In this document: piece by piece, positions 8,485 through 16,308 of the stretch | How positions within the stretch are numbered: position 1 is the stretch's first letter | Layout: every line of letters starts with the position of its first letter | Source: Marinilabilia sp046483585 | Lineage (GTDB): Bacteria; Bacteroidota; Bacteroidia; Bacteroidales; Marinilabiliaceae | Direction: 5' to 3' | NCBI GenBank assembly: GCA_046483585.1 | Contig: JAWOCV010000011.1 | Coordinates: 1-49,832, forward strand | Length of the DNA stretch: 49,832 nucleotides | Notes under the pieces: generated by a model | The model's database searches: none | What the model was told of the DNA's origin: nothing | What the model saw: only the letters and a program-made list of their open reading frames with translations | Program-made: the position numbers and the translations under genes

Positions 8485-10629
8485 TCATAACTTCTTCAAC
8501 AAAAGCAATCCTCCGATCAAGACCACCAATCCCATAAGGAATCCGGTATTGACCAGTCCGGTATAAGGTACAAAAAATATAGCACTCAGAAAAGAGCCTA
8601 TGGCTCCACCTGCCACATCAGCTCCATAAATCATGGCAGCACCATGTCCGATGCTCCCTTTATAAAGTCCTACACCTGAAACAAAGACGCCACCTCCTGC
8701 TACAGCCAAAGCGAAAACGGCCAGAGAAGTCATAACGGGAAAGATGCTGACATGGCCCCATCCATTCAATACAGGAACAGCTCCTATGGTCATAAAAGCC
8801 AAAACGAACAAAAGAACGGAAAAATACCGGGCTTTGAAGATCAAGATTTTTCGCTGTCCCAGCAAAGCACCCACAGCCAACCCTGCCATAAACAAAGAAA
8901 ACAACAAACCGGTGGCCCGGTAAAGATCCCCCATTACCATCTGCCACAACAACAACAGAACCACCTGCATACCACCCAGAACAAAACCGGCAAGAAAAAC
9001 ACCTCCGGCACTTCCCCTGAAAAACAGGAGTCCCAGAATGAACATTCCTCCTAAAACAATGGCAAACCAGTGCACCTTTATATCCCAGAAATCTCCCAGA
9101 TCAGCCAGCCCAAGCCGGAACAACTCCGGCTGCACCCTTGTATTGACAGGGACCTCCGTTTGGATTATCTCTTTCACCTCATTGGTTTGCTCTTCCAATA
9201 CATAATCGGGGAAAAAATCCTCCCTGAGGAATTTGTTCGTTGTCAGAACATCCGGGTGTTGCTCCCACCAATTCGCAGATATTTCTTGTTTTGAAGCAAT
9301 AAAAAAAACTTTCTCCCCCGCCCAGATTCGAATATCCGGGAAAACTTCATTCACCGTCTGATGCAATACCTGAAGTATGGAACGGCGGCTTTCGGTCCAC
9401 GAGGTCATATAAGAGAGCCCTCCGGTCATCATTAAACCATCGGATTGAAGTTTCCGGGAAACAAGGTCAAAAAAGCTGCGTGTATAAAACCGGGTTGAAG
9501 CAAGATTAGAGGGAATTCCGCCACCAATTAGCACCACATCATAAGGTTTTGTATCGACTCGTGAGAGATGCCGGACCGGATCGGTTTGCACAAATGACAC
9601 ATCACAACTGGTCTCCTGATTGATCTTCAACAACCTCTTTTCCAAATTTATTCTGGAAGAATTGGGCGACACATAATCGATGCTTAATGAATCATATTTC
9701 AGAGCCTCTGACAAGAGACCCGGCGCAGAATTCACAAGCAAAACCCGCCTGGGACTAGGGTGTAAAAGCAAAGCAGGATGTAAATATTCTTCCCGTTCAC
9801 TTGCCAGAAGAGATCCCGAAAAAAACCGGCCTTGCCCGAAGAATTCGGCATTTTCCCCCTCTCCCGTTACATCAATACTCCCGTAAGGTGAAAAAAATGT
9901 CTGCCTGACGGGGTTCCCGTGCACCATTTCACGTCCCATCTGATATTGTGGAACAAACAAAAGCAAAATAAGACACGCCGCTCCGGCAATGGACACCACC
10001 TGCCATACCTTGCTTTGCACCGGGTAAAAAAGGTATAAGGCCACTAAGAAATTCACGATAAAAAGGAAAGTGAGGACCGAAAATGCATTGAGCCAAAGCG
10101 AAGAGGCAAGATAAAACAAAATGCCGGCCAATAAACTGCCAATTTGTTCAGCAATGTAAACGTGTTCGGTTTTCCGTTGCTTTGCCTGGTTGCTTAATGC
10201 TACAGAAAACCATGTAAACATCATGCCGGATGGAAAACAAAACAAGAAAGTGACAAGTGCGGTTACCAGCAACCAATCAATCACCCCAGGCGAAACCCCC
10301 TCAGGTACCAACCAAATATGTGCCAGATAAAGCACCCATAAAGCCAGAAAAGATGCAAAACCAGCTATCAGCGGGAAAAAACCGGAACCAGACCAGCTGA
10401 AGCCCCTAAAAAAACGGGCTGCAAAGGCCCCGGAACCTGCAAAAAGCATCCAAAAAGACAAAAACACCCCCACAATCAGTTCATTGACAGAATAAAGGGA
10501 GGCCAACTCGCGTAAGAGTACCACCTGGGTCATCAGCATGGTGAAACCACTTACAAAAACGGTGAGTTTGCCTTTAAACAAAGGAGTGCCTCCCAGGGAA
10601 CGAACCTTCCGGAAACCTTTTTCCAACAT
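8485..10629 (-). CDS. Membrane protein with central spermidine synthase-like domain (fused MFS/spermidine synthase type)
   Basis: A 714-residue integral membrane protein. About seven transmembrane helices lie in residues 20-225, a soluble Rossmann-like domain in 230-440, and a second group of helices in 485-714. The soluble part resembles spermidine synthase: VLLVNSAPGLLSEAL at the nucleotide-binding position and YDVVLIGGG...RFYTRSFFDLVSRKL at the C-terminal half. The glycine-rich site is degenerate and the acidic catalytic Asp segment is replaced by GGGIPS, so a true aminopropyltransferase is doubtful. Fused proteins of this type often neighbour AmmeMemoRadiSam genes. It lies 23 bp after the Memo-AMMECR1 gene and is probably cotranscribed. 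Confidence 0.75.
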   Translation of the reverse strand: MLEKGFRKVRSLGGTPLFKGKLTVFVSGFTMLMTQVVLLRELASLYSVNELIVGVFLSFWMLFAGSGAFAARFFRGFSWSGSGFFPLIAGFASFLALWVLYLAHIWLVPEGVSPGVIDWLLVTALVTFLFCFPSGMMFTWFSVALSNQAKQRKTEHVYIAEQIGSLLAGILFYLASSLWLNAFSVLTFLFIVNFLVALYLFYPVQSKVWQVVSIAGAACLILLLFVPQYQMGREMVHGNPVRQTFFSPYGSIDVTGEGENAEFFGQGRFFSGSLLASEREEYLHPALLLHPSPRRVLLVNSAPGLLSEALKYDSLSIDYVSPNSSRINLEKRLLKINQETSCDVSFVQTDPVRHLSRVDTKPYDVVLIGGGIPSNLASTRFYTRSFFDLVSRKLQSDGLMMTGGLSYMTSWTESRRSILQVLHQTVNEVFPDIRIWAGEKVFFIASKQEISANWWEQHPDVLTTNKFLREDFFPDYVLEEQTNEVKEIIQTEVPVNTRVQPELFRLGLADLGDFWDIKVHWFAIVLGGMFILGLLFFRGSAGGVFLAGFVLGGMQVVLLLLWQMVMGDLYRATGLLFSLFMAGLAVGALLGQRKILIFKARYFSVLLFVLAFMTIGAVPVLNGWGHVSIFPVMTSLAVFALAVAGGGVFVSGVGLYKGSIGHGAAMIYGADVAGGAIGSFLSAIFFVPYTGLVNTGFLMGLVVLIGGLLLLKKL

Positions 10630-10652
10630 TACTCAGGTTTAGTAATTGAATA

Positions 10653-12221
10653 TTACCCGCTAAAGACGAGTGCTTCATAAACATAAATATCGGCATCTTT
10701 CCATTCATCCCATTCAAGACCGGCCTTGTCGCGTGCACAATGCCCAAGCAACTCTTCACGCCCCCAGCCGGTTTTGTCGGCCACCTGCGGAAGAAAGGTC
10801 CCACTGCGTCCCTCTTTTTCAACAACGATGCCGTGCTTGCCGGGTTCGATCTCTGAAACGTCATTTACCTTACGCATGGGAGTGAGTACAGATATCTCAA
10901 TGGAAATATCATCCACCTCATCAGGATCAACCGGGGGAAATCTTAAATCATGCAGCGCTGCAGCACCGGTCATACGGTCTATTACTTTCCACAGCGGCAT
11001 ATCTTGCTGGAAGTGACCGATACAACCTCTCAGTTTCTCATCTTTGTAAAGAGAAACAAAGGCACCCGCATGGGAATCGAGTTTGCGGGGCATCTCCTCC
11101 CCCGGTTCAGAAGGCTCTTCGCCCTTCACCAATTTTTTCAGGGAATTATGGGCTCTTCCCAGCAACCATTGCTTCTCTTCCTGGTTTAAAGAGAAATTGT
11201 CATCTGATCCTTCCTGATCACGGCTCTTCCGAAAAGCAACAATGGCATGATATCCAACGACTTTGGCCTTGTCCCCGTGACGGGAATCTCCGGAGTTTTT
11301 ATACTCAATATCTGAAAACTGAATGTCGTCCTTGTCATCGGTTATGCGCAGAAGCGTGAGTACAGAAGTCCAGCCACAAAGACTTGTTGCCAATCCGTCT
11401 ATTCGCCGGCGTTTATTCTGTTCCAGGGTCCTTATCAACTTGTCAGGATCATTGGCCAGTATGGCATCTGCCGTGATACGATCCACTTCCTCAGCATCTT
11501 CATATGGGGGATAATGAGAAAAGTCGGTGCTGATGACAAACAAATTTCCCGGCCGGAACCAGGGTTCAAGTAACCGGGCCACCTCTTCCGTTCCGGTGGC
11601 ATCGTGAGGCCCCATTACAATAGGAACCAGTTTGAATGGATGCTCCAAATGGTATTGAAGAAAAGGCAACTGAACCTCCAGTGAATGTTCTTCCAAATGG
11701 GGTGCAGGATCGGCTGATATGACCCCGGAACTCTCCACAAGCTGGCGGGCCACCTCCTGGTCCACTTCTACCCTTCCCAAAGGTGAAATATAATCACCGC
11801 GGGTATAAATTGAAGCCCCTTCAAATCCCATACGATGACTTGATCCGATCAGAAAAACACGTTCATATTTTGTATCAGAAGGAATCTGATTAAAAGCTGA
11901 AGCCGCTACCCCACCGGAAAAGACATATCCGGCATGAGGAGCGATTACCGCCGCTACGTCCTGATCGCTTACAGGTGATTCAGCCTCTTCAAAGAGTTTC
12001 TGTAAATGCTTCTCCAGGGCTGAAGAATCTCCTTCATAAAACATACCTGCCACCGCAGGTTTTCTATCCTTTACCTCCATAGCATCTTCATTTTGTGCTG
12101 ACAACTTAGAAAGAAACAATATAAAAAAACAACAAAGCCCCATTACATACCGAAAGAGCGATTTAACCGAGAACTGGCAAATGTCTCTTATACTTAGTCG
12201 ACCGTTTGCTTTCAGATACAT
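10653..12221 (-). CDS. AmmeMemoRadiSam system protein: Memo domain fused to AMMECR1 domain
   Basis: A 522-residue fusion of the two non-radical partners of AmmeMemoRadiSam. The Memo half (about 50-315) shows PHAGY, GSSHR and SLCGW, corresponding to the two His and one Cys metal-binding positions of human MEMO1. The AMMECR1 half follows, with its hallmark LRGCIG at 397-402. In many genomes the two are separate genes. Before the Memo domain is a hydrophobic stretch (GLCCFFILFLS, about 28-38) ending in SAQ, which looks like a signal peptide or anchor. Translation may start at ATG 12143 instead, which would give a clean signal peptide. First gene of a minus-strand operon running to 6175. Confidence 0.88.
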   Translation of the reverse strand: MYLKANGRLSIRDICQFSVKSLFRYVMGLCCFFILFLSKLSAQNEDAMEVKDRKPAVAGMFYEGDSSALEKHLQKLFEEAESPVSDQDVAAVIAPHAGYVFSGGVAASAFNQIPSDTKYERVFLIGSSHRMGFEGASIYTRGDYISPLGRVEVDQEVARQLVESSGVISADPAPHLEEHSLEVQLPFLQYHLEHPFKLVPIVMGPHDATGTEEVARLLEPWFRPGNLFVISTDFSHYPPYEDAEEVDRITADAILANDPDKLIRTLEQNKRRRIDGLATSLCGWTSVLTLLRITDDKDDIQFSDIEYKNSGDSRHGDKAKVVGYHAIVAFRKSRDQEGSDDNFSLNQEEKQWLLGRAHNSLKKLVKGEEPSEPGEEMPRKLDSHAGAFVSLYKDEKLRGCIGHFQQDMPLWKVIDRMTGAAALHDLRFPPVDPDEVDDISIEISVLTPMRKVNDVSEIEPGKHGIVVEKEGRSGTFLPQVADKTGWGREELLGHCARDKAGLEWDEWKDADIYVYEALVFSG

Positions 12222-12424
12222 ATCCGATATTTATAAACCTGTCTTATTACCGTCATTTCATATCAACCACAGCGCTATTTTGATGAAGCCTATAAAGAAA
12301 ACGACATGGACAAACACCTTTTAAAGTTATAAACTTTCGCAGAGCCGCAAAAAGATTAACCCATTAAAATCCGGCATCTTAAAACGGGAAAAACATTTTT
12401 TAACGTCAAAATTCACAAGCAATG

Positions 12425-12456
12425 CTTGCGGGTTCGGGCAAAACCGCCTATTTTTG
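12425..12456 (+). promoter_or_regulatory. Promoter of tRNA-Lys (-33/-7 type)
   Basis: A CTTG word (12425-12428) is separated by 20 bp from TATTTTTG (12449-12456), which fits the Bacteroidota -33/-7 arrangement. Transcription would begin about 15-20 bases before the mature tRNA. Confidence 0.55.
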
Positions 12457-12479
12457 CACCGCGTTTGAGAGAAACGGCT

Positions 12480-12552
12480 GACTCAGTAGCTCAGTTGGTA
12501 GAGCACGTCCCTTTTAAGGATGGGGTCCAGGGTTCGAGTCCCTGCTGGGTCA
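12480..12552 (+). tRNA. tRNA-Lys (anticodon TTT)
   Basis: A 73-nt cloverleaf. The acceptor stem is GACTCAG / CTGGGTC with one G-T pair, the D stem GCTC / GAGC, and the anticodon stem CGTCC / GGATG with loop CTTTTAA (anticodon TTT). The T arm is CAGGG-TTCGAGT-CCCTG and the discriminator base A. The gene encodes only CA after the discriminator, so CCA is added or completed post-transcriptionally. Confidence 0.97.
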
Positions 12553-12597
12553 CAAAAAAAGCTGTAAACCGGTTTGGTTTACAGCTTTTTTTGTGAC
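12549..12597. terminator. Perfect 22-bp terminator hairpin overlapping the tRNA 3' end
   Basis: The arms 12549-12570 and 12576-12597 are perfect inverted repeats around a 5-nt loop, including AAAAAAAGCTGTAAACC and its complement with a run of seven T. The outermost GTCA of the left arm is the 3' end of the tRNA acceptor strand plus discriminator. It is symmetric enough to act for both strands, serving the tRNA and the convergent gene ending at 12635. Confidence 0.85.
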
Positions 12598-12634
12598 CAT
12601 TATTATTTCTGAAAACATCCACTACCAAAAGATG

Positions 12635-13141
12635 TTAAACAATTTCTTCCAGCTTTATTCTGTCATCATCACAAGAGGAAGACTTACCCTTGCCGCCCCT
12701 GATCAATTTCAACATCTTTTTCTTGAACTCATGCTCAGCTTCATAAAGTTTGATCACCTTATCAATGCTAAGGACTTCCTTGAACTTTTGATGATACTCT
12801 TTCTCCAGACGAGCTTTTTCGAGGTCATACTCTACATGCCGGTCAATGGCTGCTTCCTTCTCTGACGACGAAAGCGAATCAAGTGATTTGTGCAGATCTT
12901 TTATGTTGTTCTTCATATTATGATGAAGCGATTCCATTTTATCGGAAAATTCGTTATAAATGGGCCAAAACTCCTGGGCTTCGGAAGATGTGAGATCAAT
13001 TTTCTCTGTGAGGAATGCCACTTTTTGTGATTTCAACCGTTCTATCCGGTTCTTTTTACCCTCATCATCATGTTGTGCAAAAACATCAACAGTGAGCCCT
13101 GACAGAAATACCAAAAGAAATATGACCGTATGTTTTTTCAT
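12635..13141 (-). CDS. Periplasmic CpxP/Spy-like (LTXXQ-type) helical protein
   Basis: A predicted 168-residue exported helical protein. A signal peptide (MKKHTVIFLLVFLSGLTVDVFA) is followed by a charged all-helical body. LTSSEAQEFWPIYNEF near residue 50 matches the repeated LTxxQ-like helices of the CpxP/Spy/'sensor of ECF sigma factor' group. These bind misfolded envelope protein or metals and feed back on envelope-stress regulators. ATG 13141 is chosen because it begins the signal peptide. It is the third gene of a sigma factor / membrane protein / periplasmic helical protein set, an arrangement common in Bacteroidota. Its role as a sensor or chaperone is inferred. Confidence 0.65.
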   Translation of the reverse strand: MKKHTVIFLLVFLSGLTVDVFAQHDDEGKKNRIERLKSQKVAFLTEKIDLTSSEAQEFWPIYNEFSDKMESLHHNMKNNIKDLHKSLDSLSSSEKEAAIDRHVEYDLEKARLEKEYHQKFKEVLSIDKVIKLYEAEHEFKKKMLKLIRGGKGKSSSCDDDRIKLEEIV

Positions 13142-13177
13142 AACAATTGAATTTAATAAGTCCATGTTCAAAAAAAA

Positions 13178-13606
13178 TCAATAATCAAAATAAGTCAATG
13201 AAGCCAGTTCTTCTTCAGTGAAAGTTTGTAAATAAAAAGTATCGGGTGGCAATACAATAGATGAATCTTCGCTCAATATCAATTCATTGATGTCATTCTC
13301 ATCAACAATAAAAGCCAGGGAATTAATAAATTCTTCATCGCCATCAAGCTCCACAGCCACTTCCTGATCTTCATTTTCCTGATCGAACAGGCGCGGGGCC
13401 TGATGGTATATCAGAGCAATCAGCAAGAACCCCCCTGCCATGGCCAGCCAGGGCTTGACCACTGAAAAGACAGGGGCAAGACGGCCTCTCTTTTCGGAGG
13501 TGGCCTCTTCTCTTATCTCCTCCATCAGTCGGTCTTCAAAATCCTCAAAATAATTTTCGGGGACTTTGAATGGTGTTTCTTTCTTCCCAAATAACTCTTC
13601 GTTCAT
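13178..13606 (-). CDS. Single-pass membrane protein, candidate anti-sigma or accessory factor of the ECF locus
   Basis: About 142 residues: an acidic cytoplasmic N-terminus (VPENYFEDFEDRLMEEI), one transmembrane segment (PWLAMAGGFLLIALIYH, about 75-92) and an acidic C-terminus ending in LASLTYFDY. Its size, topology and position between an ECF sigma gene and a CpxP-like gene suggest an anti-sigma factor or accessory protein. No zinc-binding anti-sigma His/Cys motif is seen. A GTG start at 13624 is an alternative; ATG 13606 is preferred. Confidence 0.55.
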   Translation of the reverse strand: MNEELFGKKETPFKVPENYFEDFEDRLMEEIREEATSEKRGRLAPVFSVVKPWLAMAGGFLLIALIYHQAPRLFDQENEDQEVAVELDGDEEFINSLAFIVDENDINELILSEDSSIVLPPDTFYLQTFTEEELASLTYFDY

Positions 13607-13683
13607 ATTATCTTCTGTTTTCACCTCTGTTCCATTATTATACTTAGAACATCTACAGGAACAAAGGTTTAAATTTCACCTTT

Positions 13684-14235
13684 TTAAAAGACTTCATTTT
13701 TAATAAAGGCCTCAATTTTCCGAACGGCGTGGAAATAAGAAGCTTTCAGGGCACCTACCGAGGTACCCAGAACCTCGGATATCTCCTCGTAGGTCATATC
13801 ATCAAAATACTTCATATTAAAAACCAGGCGCTGCTTTTCAGGGAGGGCCAGGATACATTTCTGAAGGCGCTTTTGAATTTCATCGCCCGAGAAGAGAGAA
13901 TCTCTTTCTATATAATTACCGAGCATTACTTCCATGTCCGAATCTTCATTCAGAAGGCCTTCCTTTTTCTTATTGATATAGTTAAGGGTTTCGTTTGTGG
14001 CGATGCGATAGAGCCATGTGTATAATGAAGCGTCTCCCCTGAAATTTCCAATGTGATTCCAGGCTTTCATAAAAGTGTTTTGAAGCAAATCATCTGCATC
14101 CTCATGCACGATCACCATCTTACGGATATGCCAGTAAAGCCGCTCCTTATATTTCTTCATCAGCAGGGAAAGGGCTTTTTGTTTTTCGCCGGCCTCCTGT
14201 GCAAGATAGAGTATTTCCTTGTCGTCGGGCTGCAT
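13684..14235 (-). CDS. RNA polymerase sigma factor, ECF subfamily
   Basis: A 183-residue group IV sigma factor that directs RNA polymerase to a dedicated promoter set. Region 2 is visible at about 25-95 (EDADDLLQNTFMKAWNHIGNF; SLYTWLYRIATNETLNYI). Region 4 is at about 125-175 (LPEKQRLVFNMKYFDDMTYEEISEVLGTSVGALKASYFHA). The next gene is a single-pass membrane protein starting 78 bp downstream, consistent with sigma/anti-sigma pairing. It diverges from ychF. Confidence 0.92.
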   Translation of the reverse strand: MQPDDKEILYLAQEAGEKQKALSLLMKKYKERLYWHIRKMVIVHEDADDLLQNTFMKAWNHIGNFRGDASLYTWLYRIATNETLNYINKKKEGLLNEDSDMEVMLGNYIERDSLFSGDEIQKRLQKCILALPEKQRLVFNMKYFDDMTYEEISEVLGTSVGALKASYFHAVRKIEAFIKNEVF

Positions 14236-14304
14236 GGTTGGTTATTGTTGTGTTCGTTGCGAATATACAAATAAAAGCAGAAACTGTATTTCGCAAAAAA
14301 CGTC

Positions 14305-14312
14305 TACCTTTG
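14305..14312 (+). promoter_or_regulatory. Possible -7 element for ychF
   Basis: TACCTTTG matches TAnnTTTG, 44 bases before the ychF start. A matching -33 TTTG is not clear. Confidence 0.35.
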
Positions 14313-14355
14313 CAAACTGATTTTTGAAGAATCAAAAAATTAAACGCGAAACATA

Positions 14356-15456
14356 ATGGCATTACAATGCGGCATAGTAGGTCTGCCCAATGTTGGTAAA
14401 TCCACTCTTTTCAACTGTTTATCCAATGCAAAGGCTCAATCAGCCAATTTCCCTTTTTGCACCATCGATCCCAATGTCGGCGTAATCACGGTGCCCGATG
14501 ATCGACTGATCATGCTTGAAAAACTGGTCAAGCCCCAACGGGTTGTCCCCACAACTGTCGAGATCGTTGATATTGCAGGACTGGTTAAAGGAGCCAGTAA
14601 AGGAGAAGGACTGGGCAACAAGTTCCTGGCCAATATTCGTGAAACAGACGCCATCATTCATGTGCTCCGCTGTTTCGAGGACGAAAACGTCACGCATGTA
14701 GATGGGACCATCGATCCGGTCCGGGACAAGGACGTCATCGACATGGAATTGCAGCTTAAAGATCTGGAAACCGTCGAAACCCGCATTCAGAAAACCGAAA
14801 AGGCAGCCAAAACATCTAAAGATGCCGGGGCCAGGCGGCTTTTAGAAGTACTCCAAAGATACAAAGCAGTCCTTGAAAGCGGTCAATCTGCCAGAACTGT
14901 AGAATTGACCGAACAAGAACAAAAAATAGCCAACGACCTCTTCCTCCTGACCAATAAGCCCGTCATGTATGTATGCAATGTTGACGAAGCCTCCGTTGTC
15001 AGCGGGAATCAATATGTGGACAAAGTAAAGGAAGCCGTTGTAGATGAAAACGCCCAGGTGCTGGTCATTGCAGCCCGGACTGAAGCCGAAATAGCAGAAC
15101 TGGAAACCTTTGAAGAACGTCAAATGTTTCTCGAAGATCTCGGACTGAAAGATTCCGGGGTCAATAAACTGATCAAATCGGCCTACCAATTGCTCAACCT
15201 GAAAACGTTCTTCACAGCGGGTGAAAAAGAAGTTCGTGCCTGGACTTTTCCTGCAGGTGCTTTGGCCCCCCAGGCGGCAGGAGTCATCCATACCGATTTC
15301 GAAAAAGGGTTCATCCGTGCAGAAGTGATAAAATATGAGGATTATGTAGCCCTAGGCTCCGAACAGGCATGCAAGGAAGCGGGAAAAATGCATGTAGAAG
15401 GGAAAGAATACGAAGTTCAGGACGGTGATGTCATGCACTTCCGGTTCAATGTTTAA
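14356..15456 (+). CDS. ychF: Redox-regulated ATPase YchF (Obg-family)
   Basis: A cytoplasmic P-loop protein of the Obg group that binds ATP rather than GTP and associates with ribosomes. The P-loop GLPNVGKST is at residues 8-16, DIAGLVKGAS marks the G3 region, and the G4 motif is NVDE instead of NKxD, which is the YchF signature. A helical coiled-coil insertion (about 130-200) and a C-terminal TGS-like domain (KTFFTAGEKEVRAWTF, about 280-366) are present. Full length for the family (about 363). ATG start close downstream of a -7-like element. Confidence 0.97.
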   Translation: MALQCGIVGLPNVGKSTLFNCLSNAKAQSANFPFCTIDPNVGVITVPDDRLIMLEKLVKPQRVVPTTVEIVDIAGLVKGASKGEGLGNKFLANIRETDAIIHVLRCFEDENVTHVDGTIDPVRDKDVIDMELQLKDLETVETRIQKTEKAAKTSKDAGARRLLEVLQRYKAVLESGQSARTVELTEQEQKIANDLFLLTNKPVMYVCNVDEASVVSGNQYVDKVKEAVVDENAQVLVIAARTEAEIAELETFEERQMFLEDLGLKDSGVNKLIKSAYQLLNLKTFFTAGEKEVRAWTFPAGALAPQAAGVIHTDFEKGFIRAEVIKYEDYVALGSEQACKEAGKMHVEGKEYEVQDGDVMHFRFNV

Positions 15457-15490
15457 TGCCTTCTGCCTGTGAGTTATTTAAAAAAAATCC

Positions 15491-15538
15491 AATGATCCAT
15501 TGATATAGATAGAGGGAAACAATATTCGCGGGATCATT
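15491..15538 (+). terminator. Candidate ychF terminator
   Basis: An eight-pair stem AATGATCC / GGATCATT with a long loop is followed by TTTATTTAACTTTTT, 34 bases after the ychF stop codon. The large loop makes this moderate. Confidence 0.45.
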
Positions 15539-15721
15539 TTATTTAACTTTTTATACAAACTCGCAAATAGGATTTTATCGATTTATTTTAAAATATTGTC
15601 TCCATAAAATCTCAAATCTCTGGACAACAGATTGATGAATTTTCCTCAAATTTTTGTTAAAAATTCACAACTATACTTTTTCGTGTTCGTAAAAACTGGG
15701 ATTTGTTTTTCCTTTGTACAC

Positions 15722-15883
15722 ATGAAATTCCTTAAGAAAAAGAAAATGAGAGAGAGCGAGAAAGAAAATGACACAATAGCTAAGCTGAAGCGGAAGATTT
15801 TGATCTATTCAATCATAGAGGTAGCTATTGTAATTGTATTGATCTTGTTTGGTGCCTTCCTGTTCAACATTACCTTTTCGTAA
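15722..15883 (+). CDS. Small single-pass membrane protein
   Basis: A 53-residue product: a Lys/Glu-rich N-terminus (KFLKKKKMRESEKEN) followed by one long transmembrane segment (IYSIIEVAIVIVLILFGAFLFNI). Positive-inside logic puts the N-terminus in the cytoplasm. ATG 15722 is preferred over 15632, since the upstream 30 codons are low-complexity and unlike coding sequence. Not recognised. Confidence 0.45.
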   Translation: MKFLKKKKMRESEKENDTIAKLKRKILIYSIIEVAIVIVLILFGAFLFNITFS

Positions 15884-15891
15884 TAGAGTTG

Positions 15892-16308
15892 TTAAGGCAG
15901 ATAAAGTTCAAATGCTTTCCGGGCTACTTCTTTGCCCTGAAGCCGGGTAATTAATATCCATTCACCGGCCTTTTCATGATATGGTTCCCACACTGTATCT
16001 CCAAGAAAAAATTCCCATTCATTTGCATAAATCATCACAGCCCCGGTAAAAGGAGGCGATGGGTTGCCTTTTTCATCAGGGAATGGTGGATGAATGATCT
16101 CATATTCCAGAATCTCACCCTTCCCTCCTCTGATCTTCAACACATATCCAAATTCTATATCCGGAACAACAGGAATCTTTGTAGTGATCTCCCTTAGCCG
16201 CGGAAGGTTTCGCGATGTCCTCTCCCACGGGCTGTATATACCATAACTGTAGAGTTCAATATCGGGTTTTCTTTTGCCGGGTTTTCTTTTGCCCATAGGA
16301 ACGGTCAA
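15892..16308 (-). CDS. DUF3859-like protein
   Basis: A 138-residue protein with no signal peptide and a beta-rich composition. PDIELYSYGIYS at the start, ITTKIPVVPDIEFGYVLKIRG in the middle and GEWILITRLQGKEVARKAFEL at the end resemble the DUF3859 family (recalled, not searched), whose function is unknown. Its start overlaps the stop of the TPR gene by 4 bp, indicating translational coupling. Last gene of the TamA-TamB-TPR operon. Confidence 0.55.
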   Translation of the reverse strand: MTVPMGKRKPGKRKPDIELYSYGIYSPWERTSRNLPRLREITTKIPVVPDIEFGYVLKIRGGKGEILEYEIIHPPFPDEKGNPSPPFTGAVMIYANEWEFFLGDTVWEPYHEKAGEWILITRLQGKEVARKAFELYLP

